A DNA stretch of 64,000 nt from Timema cristinae (Eukaryota > Arthropoda > Insecta > Phasmatodea > Timematidae), in contig JBCFYV010002334.1 of the NCBI GenBank assembly GCA_039000515.1, positions 45,193 to 109,192 on the forward strand. Reading direction: 5' to 3'. Both the position numbers and the translations under genes were made by a program. Position 1 is the first letter of the stretch. Each line of letters opens with the position of its first letter. This document shows positions 1 through 9,160 of this stretch, one piece after another. Below the pieces are notes generated by a model. The model was not told where the DNA came from, ran no database searches, and worked only from the letters and a program-made list of their open reading frames with translations.

Positions 1-8
1 TTAATAAG

Positions 9-92
9 GCAAGATTCGAACCTTAAACTCTTTCGGCCGCGGCCGTCTGGCTCTACACAAATCAAACGCTATAGCCAACACAGCGCAGGGTA
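9..92 (-). repeat. SINE-B tRNA-like head, remnant
   Basis: The plus strand carries gcaagattcgaacc, which read on the minus strand is a Pol III B box of the GGTTCGAATC type. The stretch to about 92 resembles the tRNA-derived head of the SINE copy at 37191-37449, including the same order of B box, anticodon-arm-like segment and A-box side. It is diverged and cannot fold as a functional tRNA. It lies just left of a tandem block built from the same SINE body, so both probably derive from one minus-strand SINE insertion cluster. Confidence 0.55.
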
Positions 93-99
93 AATTTTA

Positions 100-715
100 G
101 TGCGCGAAACTATATATTTTGTTGACATAATAAATAACATTTACACAAAGAAAATTAGTCACTTAAACTGTAAGCCGAAATTAGAGGAAGTGCAGCCGCA
201 TTTTGCAAGGAGGGAGAATGGAAAATCTATTAGAAAAACTTTCAACATAAATTACTATGTAATATTAAATACAACTTTAAATATCGTTTAATTTTAGAGA
301 ATATATTTTGTTGACATAATAAATACTGTAACCCTGAATTAGAGGAAGTGCACCCGCATTTTTCAATGAGGTATAATGGAAAATCTATTAGAAAAAACCT
401 CCCACATAAATTCCTAGACCACCTAAACAATATATAATTTTCCTGCGTGAGGAAGTGGACCAGCATTTTGCAAGGAGGGAGAATGGAAAATCTATTAGAA
501 AAATCTTTCAACACAAATTTCTATGTAATATTAAATACAAATTTAAATATTGTTTAATGTTAGAGAATATATTTTGTTGACAATAATAAATATTGTAACC
601 CTGAATTAGAGGAAGTGCACCCGCATTTTGCATAGAGGGAGAGTGGAAAATCTATTAGAAAAACCTCCCACATAAATTCATAGACCACCTGAACAATATG
701 TGATTTTCCCGCATT
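100..715 (-). repeat. Tandem dimer of SINE-B-like body sequence
   Basis: Four copies of a body module begin with gaggaagtg at about 184, 342, 449 and 609. Spacings are 158, 107 and 160 bp, so copies 1+2 and 3+4 form a dimer repeated with a period near 266 bp. Copies 1 and 3 share the ending ctatgtaatattaaatac, while copies 2 and 4 share ccctgaattagagg and tagaccacct. The core (gcatttt..gagggagaatggaaaatctatta) matches the minus-strand body of the SINE at 37191-37449. The block lies downstream of exon 3 of the minus-strand gene, presumably in its third intron. Confidence 0.6.
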
Positions 716-863
716 CTCTTGTTCACTAAACGAACTAGTACAATTGACTTGAAATGAGCAGCTGACAAGAGTTTCGAACTAGTACCGATATAACTATGTT
801 TGCGTGAGCGAGAGAGAGCATGAGCTACACATATAGTATATTTTCAAACTAGTGGATACTTAC

Positions 864-1405
864 ATATCAGCCTGTCGATAGTGTCCAAATCTGTCCAAAC
901 AGAGGGGGACGCTGGCGATAGGGGCGCAGGAGAGAGGATGCCTGGGACGGGCCTGAGTACGTCAGTGACGTCGTGCCTGGCACAGACCATTGGGGGCCCC
1001 TCCGGCTGGGTAGATGTCGGCACGCCTGTCGCTACGCTGCCCAGAAGGCCCTCATCCAGCCCATATGGATCCCAGTAGTCTGAAATTAAATAAATACATA
1101 TTAATTACCATTTACAGAAAATAAAAAACACACTGGCAAGTTTATCATAGGCAGCTAATTACCCATGGACCAGTCACCATCCGCTCTACAAATCCCCTCA
1201 TCTGTAAATTGCATCAACTGGTCCAGGTTAGTGGGATCCACAGGTTGCGCCGCCACGCCGAGCGTTATGGGCTCCTCATCTAACAAAGAAGAAGAAAATA
1301 CCACTGTACAGACTGACATGACAATCAAATTAGAAACCATTAAAATATACAAAACGAATTAAACTTACTCAAATTTATCCCGTTTTCCAGAGCGTTAAAA
1401 CTCAT
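864..1405 (-). CDS. 5' part of an unidentified spliced gene (three coding exons, continues off the left edge)
   Basis: I infer three coding exons on the minus strand: 1405-1369, 1279-1163 and 1079-864. Introns are 1368-1280 (89 bp, donor GTAAGT, acceptor after a pyrimidine-rich run ending TTAG) and 1162-1080 (83 bp, donor GTAATT, acceptor TTTCAG). Exon 3 ends at a strong donor, GTAAGT, at 863. The frame stays open across both junctions and gives about 123 codons, starting MSFNALENGINL. The protein is acidic, with DEE/DLD clusters and a Ser/Pro-rich stretch (ILSPAPLSPASPSVW) before WTDLDTIDRLI. That composition resembles a transactivation domain, but I do not recognise the family and see no DNA-binding domain within the window. 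The alternative start at 1352 would read intron 1 as a signal-peptide-like leader; I prefer the spliced model because its ATG sits correctly downstream of a TATA box and initiator. The exons are GC-rich against AT-rich surroundings. The rest of the gene should lie left of base 1. Confidence 0.6.
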
Positions 1406-1435
1406 CTCGATCTTTATGTTAGCCAATTACAAATT

Positions 1436-1472
1436 GAAATGACCGAATGTAATGATCGGGGTTCTATTTATA
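1436..1472 (-). promoter_or_regulatory. Core promoter: TATA box and initiator
   Basis: On the minus strand TATAAATAG lies at 1472-1464. About 30 bases downstream TCATTT (A at 1440) matches the arthropod initiator TCAKTY. The first in-frame ATG (1405) follows after a roughly 35-base leader. The spacing of TATA, initiator, ATG and splice donor is what supports the gene model at 864-1405. Confidence 0.6.
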
Positions 1473-1497
1473 CCCCAGTCAAACGATCTAGACTTGT

Positions 1498-1897
1498 CCC
1501 AACATGTCTTGTCTGCCCGCCAGCCTGGCGCCAGGGTTGCGACATAACACGCAATGATTACGTCATTGGGAAAACCCCAAGGTTGTTGAGGTCAAGATCT
1601 ATTCTTGTCTCGTGAGCCGTCAAGCTGACGCCAGGGAAAACCCCCGTTGCCCGGGGCAATGACCTCAATATCTATTCTTGTCTTGTCTGCCCGACATACT
1701 GGCGCCAGGGAAAAACCCTGTTGCCCCGGGCAATGACCTCGATATCTATTCTTGTCTTGTCGGGCCGACATATTGGCACCAGGGAAAACCAGATGCCCGA
1801 GGCAATGACCTCAATATCTATTCTTGTCTCGTCGGGCCGACATACTGGCGCCAGGGAAAAAACCCGTTTCCCAGGGCAATGACCTCAATATCTATTA
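1498..1897. repeat. About 74-bp tandem repeat with kappa-B-like sites, block 1
   Basis: The anchor tctattcttgtct recurs at 1598, 1671, 1745 and 1817, with a last partial copy (tctatt) at 1891, giving periods of 72-74 bp. Each unit reads roughly: tgtcgggccgacatactgg, cgccagggaaaaccc, gttgcccggggcaa, tgacctcaatatctatt. GGGAAAACCM, a perfect fit to the Dorsal/Rel consensus GGGWWWWCCM, occurs at 1568-1577, 1634-1643 and 1782-1791. One- or two-base longer versions lie at 1708 and 1854. Units also hold the palindrome ttgcccggggcaa (AP-2-like GCCNNNGGC) and an AGGTCA half-site on the minus strand. The block lies directly upstream of the minus-strand core promoter. Confidence 0.75.
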
Positions 1898-1934
1898 ACA
1901 ATCATCAAGAACCAACATGTCCAGGGTTGGTAGT

Positions 1935-2045
1935 CGAGGGGGAGGGGGGAGGCGGATGTGGAAAGCAGGTCAAAATTGGTGGGGGAAGGAGGATATTTAT
2001 AGCAACCAATCAGAGGAAAGTAGGTCACTCAAACATGGCGTCAGG
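1935..2045 (-). promoter_or_regulatory. Duplicated CCAAT/TATA module, copy 1
   Basis: On the minus strand ATTGG (2010-2006) is followed by TATAAATA (2001-1994) and then a CACC-rich stretch. The surrounding 80 or so bases, from gaggcggatgtggaaagcag to the AGGTCA-like site near 2030, are nearly identical to 2487-2583. The motif order resembles a Pol II promoter facing left, the same way as the gene at 864-1405. No transcript evidence exists; it could equally be a duplicated promoter fragment. Confidence 0.4.
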
Positions 2046-2204
2046 GTGGCGAAGGAGGAGGGGGGTCTCTGGAACAAATTATCACACTCTACCACAAAGC
2101 ACCATAGTGCAAGGTTCATGCTGCTTGTTCCGGGACAGAGCCTTGTGACAGAAGAGCCGATGTTCATTCTAGGCTTGTCAGCCATAGCGCAAGCTTCGTG
2201 CCGA

Positions 2205-2465
2205 GCCCTCCGTCAAACTGACGCCAGGGAAAACCCCCGTTGCCCGGGGCAATGACCTCAATATCTATTCTTGTCTTGTCGGGCTGACATACTGACGCCA
2301 GGGAAAAACCCGTTACCCTAGGGCATCGACCTCAATATCTATTCTTGTCTCAACTCGTCTTGTCTGCCCGCCAACCTGGCACCAGGGAAAACTAGATGCT
2401 CGAGGCAATAACCTCAATATCTATTCTTGTCTTGTCGGGCCGACATACTGGCGCCAGGGTTGGGT
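2205..2465. repeat. About 74-bp tandem repeat, block 2
   Basis: The same unit as at 1498-1897 returns after the CCAAT/TATA module, with anchors at 2264, 2338 and 2420. An exact GGGAAAACCC lies at 2227-2236 and an 11-base version at 2301-2311. The third unit has a degenerate site (gggaaaacta at 2385). Separation of two array blocks by a duplicated promoter-like module suggests that a larger segment was duplicated, followed by unit gain and loss. Confidence 0.7.
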
Positions 2466-2486
2466 GGAAGGCTGAGCCTTGTGACA

Positions 2487-2583
2487 GAGGAACCAATGTG
2501 GGAGGCGGATGTGGAAAGCAGGTCAAAATTGGTGGGGGAAGGAGGCTATTTATAGCAGCCAATCAGAGGAAAATAGGTCAATT
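2487..2583 (-). promoter_or_regulatory. Duplicated CCAAT/TATA module, copy 2
   Basis: This is a second copy of the module at 1935-2045. On the minus strand ATTGG is at 2563-2559 and TATAAATAG at 2554-2546. It is followed to the right (2606-2634) by a second copy of the segment ttgc.acataacacgcaat and attacgtca that also occurs at 1537-1565. That segment holds a bZIP/CRE-like TTACGTCA. Confidence 0.4.
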
Positions 2584-2643
2584 ATAACGGTACTCAAACA
2601 GGATGTTGCAACATAACACGCAATGATTACGTCACACAAATTG

Positions 2644-2663
2644 GGGTCAAAGGTCAAAGGTCA
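2644..2663 (+). promoter_or_regulatory. Triple DR1 nuclear-receptor-like site
   Basis: GGGTCA, AGGTCA and AGGTCA lie at 2644-2649, 2651-2656 and 2658-2663, each separated by a single A. Direct repeats of AGGTCA with one-base spacing are the known binding geometry for HNF4, RXR/USP and COUP-type receptors. The site lies at the distal end of the repeat and promoter-module block, about 1.2 kb upstream of the inferred start site. Function is inferred only. Confidence 0.4.
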
Positions 2664-3997
2664 AATTGGGGCCATACGCCCCACCATCTACTCGCATGAA
2701 GTGCTGAAGAATAGAATTGCTAGTAGCTGGTGCGACACACCAGTATCGCATATATACAGGTTGGGGATGCAAACAGAACTGTTTATGAGATTTCAATATT
2801 AAAGTTTATTAGCATGTACCCACCTATTAAGTTGTAAATATACTCCGACCCTCCCCAACTGACAAAAGTTACATAGATGTCTAACAAGGTAAACAAACTT
2901 TATTCAACACAAAAGCTAGGCGAATTACTGGATACCCGGAATGGGATAAAAAGCCCTAAAATTAGTTTGTGTACAAATTATTTAATAGAAGTAAAAGCCC
3001 CATAATAAATTATTAATATTCCTAGCAGCAAATCCATGATTTGAAGGAATATTATAATGGCACCAAAAATCCGTAACAAGATTCAAATAAAGAATATTAA
3101 CATATTAAAAAATACTATAAATTATTTGATAGATATTAAAAACATTCAGGGGCTCCGGAACTGGGAGATCGGGGCACCTGAGCCCCTTGATCTTATTCTG
3201 GGAGCTAGGACTATTTTAAGCCCCCCCCCCCCCCATATTTACCATGCATATTAAAAATGAACTTATAAAACTATTTTCAATTCTTGGTTAACTATCATAC
3301 CCAGCCCAAACCGTAGTTTCTCGATAGAAAAATAAAATTAACTATCAACACAACGACTACCATCAACTTGACAATTTTAAGTAATGAACTGTCATTAGCG
3401 TGAAAGGGCGATGGGTGCACACCTTCTTTCTTCCACTCACCTTTCCTAAGAACTTGTTTCGAAAGACAGCAAAGCTTAACATTCTTAGTAGTTGAAAAAA
3501 AAACCAGTAAACCCGGACAAAATTAGGAGAAAACTGAAAATTTCAAGATTGACTCAGAATCACATGATTAACAACATATCAAAAGTTCCATAAGTCCTCC
3601 TAAGCCCCATCCTCTTCTAGCTCTTAATAAATTCGTGACCTCCATCCTCCTTCCCCGAAATTATATCCTGGATAGGTACGCTAGATATATTTTGTTGATC
3701 TTTCAATTTTATTAATACACTTGAATGCCTACCCGAATGGATAGTTAGACGCGGTGTAAATAAACTAAAAATAGAACACTAACATTATTGTGGGTTGCTC
3801 TTTCCCCCCCTTTCACCCTCCTTTAGAATATTAACTACACAACGTGGCGAAAGAAATCAGATCACTCAACCGGCTTGCACATTCAGTTGTAATTTTGAAT
3901 TTTGTAGTATTGACTGTGTGTTTATTGTGTCAATGTTCATTAGAAGAAGGGATTACTGTTTTGGTTTCAAACGGACTTAAAAGCTTAAGCAAATGTT
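2664..3997. other. AT-rich non-coding stretch
   Basis: I see no gene here. A run of 14 C residues lies at 3221-3234, a likely indel site. Short frames at 3057 and 3795 lack homology or coding character. Confidence 0.5.
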
Positions 3998-4310
3998 GAT
4001 CGTCAGGACAGAGTTAAATCTTTATCTGCCATGAACAATACTATACAAGAGTATAAACAAAGCGTGCAAATAAATCCACAACAGCTATGTAATAGTATTT
4101 TGTGTGTATTCCCATTTGGACTTGAGTTAATGGAGTTCTTTTCAAATGAACTAGCATCTAGACCTATGTATTTGTTTGACGAGATATCGGTGAGGAAGAC
4201 TAGGAAATAAGCCCTTGACGAAGTCTTAGAATCGGTTTCTCCTTTAAAGAAAATTCACTAAAATAAACAGTGTTTGTTGTAGATGGTGCACGATAGAAAT
4301 CCTAATTAAA
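3998..4310 (+). pseudogene. Decayed fragment of an uncharacterised repeated ORF family (copy 1)
   Basis: One frame from 3998 reads as coherent protein for about 67 codons, with segments such as VQINPQQLCNSILCVFPFG, FFSNELASRPMYLFDE and ISVRKTRK. It then meets a TAA and continues with ALDEVLESVSP. After a shift it ends with VFVVDGA near 4280. I recall a family of long uncharacterised invertebrate proteins, often multicopy, with the same succession (ELA..P..LFDE..RK..K followed by a V-DG motif). I cannot name it. The piece is related in pattern to the locus at 11540-12605. Confidence 0.45.
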
Positions 4311-5449
4311 AAATTTACATTTTCAGACTCTTACAGATAAGTTTTACTTATATTAGTTTTGTAAATTTGTTAGTCCCAACCACTTTCTCCAATTCACTCT
4401 TATCGACAAAATAAAGCTTTCATGCAATGCTCGACAATTAATAATAGTTTAAAACTGGTTTGGTCAAAATCGAATAAGAAACAATTAAGTTAATAATCGG
4501 ACAAGAATTTCAATAGATTTTAGTTTGGTATTTTTGACCAAATAAAGCCCTCATGCATTTTTGACCTAATTATAAATCGTTTATAACTGGTTAGGCCAAA
4601 ATCAGCTTAGAAACGATGACGAAGTTTATCGCCGGAAAAATATATTGTCACTTTGTATTATTATATATATGGGGAGGGAGGCCTCTCAAACTGTACAGAA
4701 CGAATATAAACAACTATATCTCAGTGTGGTATAAGACTGAAATTTGGCAGGCAGGTTAAAATACTAAATCCAAATAACTATAAAAGTCTAGACATTTTAA
4801 AATGGGACTCCAGGAAATTGGAGTGAAGTGGGATGTGTAAAAAAAAAACTTTTGTATACTTTTGCCAACAAGCTATAAACCTATGTTAAAAAAGCTATTG
4901 AAAAACTCACTTTATTCTAATCCAACCTAGAAAGAAAGGAGACACTTTTGATTCCCTCTAGTGGAATTTTGGTAATGTGAATTGACAACACTGCTTTGCT
5001 CACGTCCTAGGCACAGTGAGCTCTATATGATACTGAACACCATTTGTAATTGAAATAAACGCGAATTACAATTACTTCAATCTTGTCGTTTGCTAGGACA
5101 AACGGGACAAACCGTGGCTTTGAAAATCTCGTTATATTGGCACAAGAGTATTACTGAAACGATTAGGGTTTGGAAAGGATGATATGCCGTTCCACTATTA
5201 AATTGCAGAGATGGTATTATGGAGCACCCATTTATTAGATTTATCCGCTTGAGACACTTTGATAATTTTTATATTATAAACTTATCAAGTTATATAAAGT
5301 TTATACACGTTTTGACAGTACATTTGGAGTCTAATTGATGTCAATAATTATTATGTATTACAGTCAGTAGAATTATCTTGAACAACTTTCCCAAACAGTC
5401 AAGCTAGCTGATTGGTCAGTAAGACGAAGCTAGGGCCGGGTCATTACCC
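4311..5449. other. AT-rich non-coding stretch
   Basis: No gene or clear repeat boundary is visible. The part near 4670-5060 is somewhat less AT-rich and may be an old repeat. Confidence 0.4.
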
Positions 5450-5460
5450 GGTTCATGAAA

Positions 5461-5725
5461 TCAGAGGCCGTTCCCGAGTTTCCAGAGCTCGGGGAAGTGA
5501 CTCAGAAGTAGAATGGCGTTGAATAACTCCACGAGGAAGTTAATCGCATCCAAGGTCAGCTTTCGGAAGACCGCGTTACTCATACCGTCCTCTCCGGGGC
5601 CTTGTTTAATCTTAGAGTGCAAACGCCCGTGGAATTTCTGTCGCATCCGTGGGTTCAGGCTCATCCAATGGTCTTTACGAGACCACACCAACGACCTAAA
5701 CCACGGGCGCAGTATGCGCCTCTAA
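5461..5725 (-). pseudogene. LINE reverse transcriptase, N-terminal fragment
   Basis: Residues near 5620-5540 read KIKQGPGEDGMSNAVFRKL and LVELFNAILLLSHFPELWK. This matches the first conserved blocks of Jockey/R1-type reverse transcriptases (PG.DGI.N..LK... and NA.L...FP..WK). The catalytic F/YADD region is absent, since sequence beyond 5450 no longer resembles RT. Confidence 0.7.
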
Positions 5726-6289
5726 GTGCTAAGCGAGAAAATCGGCTTTCTCCTGTTTGGAATTGACCACCACGTTCCATCCCATAATAGGTGGACTTGG
5801 TGTGGGAACCCGCATCAAGATCCTCACCATGCGCCACAGGGACCTTCCCTGTATGTGTAGGCTCTCAAATTTGTCCTCCCAAACATTGTTCTGGTATTCT
5901 TGGAACATTTAGTGAATCGCATGAACTTTTTGGCTCCAATTGGCCTTGTCTATCGGCTCCCTCAAGATTTTCCAAGCCTTCCTCAACCCATTTTTCTCCC
6001 GGACGTGCCTAAGGATATAATTATCGGACAAATAAATCTGTGACACCCTCTTAGGATGGTGCCTCAGTGTCGAAGCTTCAAGCCCTCCCCTTAGGGGGGG
6101 AATTTATTAACTCCACACCACGATTGATTTCTGCTGTTGTTTGGAAGGTAGGAGATGGGTCCAACCTATTTTTTCAACACATTTGTGAAGCTTTCCCATT
6201 CAGTGCGCCTAGGGTTTGGTTTATCAGGGTGGATCTATGAAGGACACTGTGCGTTCCAAGTTCATGATAACAGGATTGTGATCCAAGTT

Positions 6290-6990
6290 TAGCCCAGCTA
6301 GAGACTTCAGCACTTATTGCCATCTGATCTCTCTGTTGACAACGAAGTCAAGCACGTCTGGGAATCAAAGGGGATTGTGAGGGAAGTGGGTGGGTGCAGG
6401 AGGGTCATAGGCTACCAAGCCACGTAGATATACGTCATCGTGGAGCAATCCACCACGAGCGCACATTATCCTAGAAATCCACAAAGGGTGCTTAGCGTTA
6501 AAATCACCCCTTATTAAAACAGGAATGGTACCTCTAAGCACTACCTCCCAGCCCTCGTAGCCTGTTAAAACCGATAGTATGGAGGGAATTAGATGGAAAT
6601 TAGACGTACTGGTCTAGTAGAGGTCACCAGTTGGATAGCTGGTGCTTCCATGTGTTGGAGGGGATAAAGCGAAATTGCGTAATATTCGAGGCACCTTCGG
6701 AACAAGACGGCCGTCCCACCCCTGCCCACGTCCCCGCTTGGTCTCTCTAATGACAGTTAAACTCCACCAACGAGAACCTCACTGCGGAGTGCAAGTGGTT
6801 ATCTCCCAGCAGCATTACGTCAAAATGATGCTTTGTCAGTAAACTTTCAAGCTCAGCCTTCTTCCTCGCGACTCCATTGGCGTTCAAGAGTTCGACCGTG
6901 AGCTCTTTCAGCACTGGTGGTCTTCTATTTGAGTGTACTAACATGAGAGACCAGGTAGATGATAATATTTTCCATGATCGGGTAGCCATA
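6290..6990 (-). pseudogene. LINE ORF2 apurinic-type endonuclease domain, broken
   Basis: The domain nicks target DNA to start target-primed reverse transcription. It begins with LNANGVARKKAELESLL and continues HFDVMLLGDNHL, where the family normally has ETHL, so the catalytic Glu is lost. The second diagnostic motif GDFNAKH is present at 6508-6488 in another frame, followed by PLW. A further fragment, PTHFPHNP..FPDVLDF, lies near 6390-6340 and matches the usual PTHF..N...DVLD region. Confidence 0.65.
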
Positions 6991-7239
6991 GTTATTCCTC
7001 GAAAATTCCTGGACCTTCCTCAAGAGACTTGATAAAAATTACCATGGATTCAGTCCCGGAATAACCTTAAGTAGCTCAATGCATTTTTTGAGCTTTGTAG
7101 TCTCGTCCTCTTCTCGAGTGTATGGGGGCTAGGTAGAGGATGGGGAGTGAGAGGAATGAGAAGGAGGTGGAAGGGGATGGAGTGGGGAGTGGTAGGAATT
7201 AGTTGCAGAGGTGAGAGGGAGTGGGCATAGAGGAGCGGG

Positions 7240-8433
7240 TGTTTAGATAGGAGTGGTCTTGGATGGGTCCTCTACCAAAAGGGTAGAACCAGACGTGGCT
7301 GGTTCTGGAAGGGTAGCTTTGGCAGGTGTCTCAGCATGGGGTGGAGGGGCTGGTTTCCTTGACAGTTCTATGGCAAAAGATTTCACCAGCAGCTTTGGTG
7401 TTGTATTTGAGATCACGGTCACCTTATGTACCGCAACGAGCCTCAAGGTCTTCTGTTCTTCACTTGGGCCATCCATTCTCCCTTCTCGTCCCTTGGAGTC
7501 CATGCAGTCCCTGCCACCCACAAGAACCTGTAGGCAGGACAGCACCACCAAGCCGAAGATTGGGCTCCCGAGCAGTGCAGGCAGTTTGGGGGAGATGTAT
7601 CTCCTCCGGGCAACCGCTCCTCTCTTGGTCACCACGACAGAAACTACACTTCAGATTAGAGCGGCAATCCGTTCGCACATAATCAAACCGGAAACAGCTC
7701 TAACACTGAACCGGACCACCGTGAGACTCGTATTAATCTAACCTAACGGGAAACCCACATATGACTTATATGGAATACAACCTTGTGGTATGCTCCCCGG
7801 GAGTCAGAGAGATAAGGAAGTTCAGCAACCACTGCCTTTCTCCGGTCTTCTGATCCCGTTTCCACTGGTAGACCATCTGGGGGAAGGATTTCACGGAGAA
7901 ACCCATCTCGTTCAGCTCCTACTGGATGTCGCCAGGGTTTATGCGTGTCAGGAGTCCCTTCACCATGACCCTGACCAGTTGCTCCCGTCCCAGCTCGTAG
8001 GGTCAATGCTGGATCCCCAAGCTAGGCAAGAACGCCTGGAGGGTGTGGTAAGCTTCCTCCGACCCACACTGGAGGTACACTCGATCACCTGGCTCCCTGA
8101 CTGCCTCCACAGGCTTTCGAACCTTAGATTGGGTGGCCCTCGCCACTTTTGAGTAGTCCTTCACATCACACAAGATGATGGGAGGGATCTTCCCCTTGAC
8201 TTTGTGAGCCAGCCCGAACTACCAGTAACAGGTTGGGGTGAGGCATGGCTTAAGTTTGTATCTTTTGGATTCCACCGCTTCCCACCTTTGCCCAACCTTG
8301 ACACACCCTTTTCCGGCCCATCGTTACCCTCGCTTTCATCGCCAGAGCTACCACCTAAATTATGGTTGCCCTCGGTAGCTACTTGGCGTTGCCAGCCTTC
8401 CCCTTTCACTGGTGTCTTACAGTCTGAAAACAC
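7240..8433 (-). pseudogene. LINE ORF1 (gag-like, pre-C2HC and zinc knuckles), broken
   Basis: The product would be an RNA-binding chaperone of the retrotransposon particle. From 8433 a frame runs through a hydrophilic leader and then reaches a Jockey-type motif (KIPPIILCDVKDYSKV, near 8190-8140). Farther on, ELNEMGFSVKSFPQMV fits the pre-C2HC domain. Near 7700-7590 there is a pair of CCHC-like knuckles: C-x2-C-F-R-F-D-Y-x4-C, with Tyr where His is expected, then KCSFC...GCP. Internal stops interrupt the frame at several points. The 118- and 162-codon plus-strand frames here are shadows. Confidence 0.65.
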
Positions 8434-8440
8434 AAAAATG

Positions 8441-9160
8441 GTTGGCCCCTATATACACTTTGAAATATGTATTCTAGCTGCATTAAGATATATAAGACCT
8501 ATGCTTAAAACAAAGACAGGGTACTTGAACAACAATATTGTTTTATTTTATTTTAATAGTAATATTACATTTTTATTATAGTAATCTAACTTTTAAGCTA
8601 GTTTTGACCTAAATTTCACTTTTAATTTTTTAAAAATCCCCTCTATTGTTTATAATAAATACGTTTTAAATTTAAGGTAAGCAAGAGAAATTCCTGCGTA
8701 GACGTTCAACACTAAGGCAGTTTTAATTATGCGACACATTGTTTCTAAATACTGTTCTTGCCAGATTAAGGTAGAAAGATTCTGGGTTGAATTAGTGGAA
8801 GAAAAAATTAATAAAATGTGACATTAGCTTATTTTCAACGAATTTTTAAGTAGATTATCTGAGCTATAGACTAGAGTTGATGAAAAAGAGCTCTAGATTT
8901 ATTCTTTATCTAAAAAATAGTGTTTTTTTATAAGCTCACAAAAGAATATTTCAGATATTCGAAAACTAACAGCGAGCTTCCCTCTTTACCTTGAAATAAA
9001 AAGTTATTAATCGCCTTTCCCCTTTTTCTTAATGTAGGTGAAGGGTGAAAGGGAGTATAAGCTTAGAAATAACATAGAAGTAGTCCCAGAAAACGACCCA
9101 GACCTTTGTATTTTAAACCGTGTGGCCAGACAGTGATTAATACTTTCTCGCCGACTGAGG
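8441..9160. other. AT-rich non-coding stretch
   Basis: This is AT-rich sequence to the right of the LINE ORF1. It may include the LINE 5' leader, but no gene or repeat is recognised. Confidence 0.4.

Larger units (their letters stand above)
5450..8440 (-). mobile_element. Degenerate Jockey-like non-LTR retrotransposon (LINE)
   Basis: Read on the minus strand, the order is ORF1 (8433 to about 7240), endonuclease (about 6990 to 6290) and the start of reverse transcriptase (about 5725 to 5461), which is the two-ORF plan of Jockey-clade LINEs. All parts carry stops and frameshifts. The RT is cut off soon after its first conserved blocks, so the 3' end of the element is missing, lost by deletion or decayed past recognition. 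This is unusual for a LINE, where the 5' end is normally the part lost. No target duplication was found. Confidence 0.75.

Noticed and set aside
1155..1352. 65-codon minus-strand ORF that looks like a small secreted peptide with a signal sequence
   Set aside because: The hydrophobic leader is translated from what is better explained as intron 1 (GTAAGT ... TTCTTCTTTGTTAG), and the ORF runs into intron 2. The spliced model with the upstream ATG fits the promoter better.
1678..2148. 156-codon plus-strand ORF with repeated PTYWHQGK-like segments
   Set aside because: The protein repeats come from the 74-bp DNA repeat. It has no independent start context or homology and is a by-product of the array.
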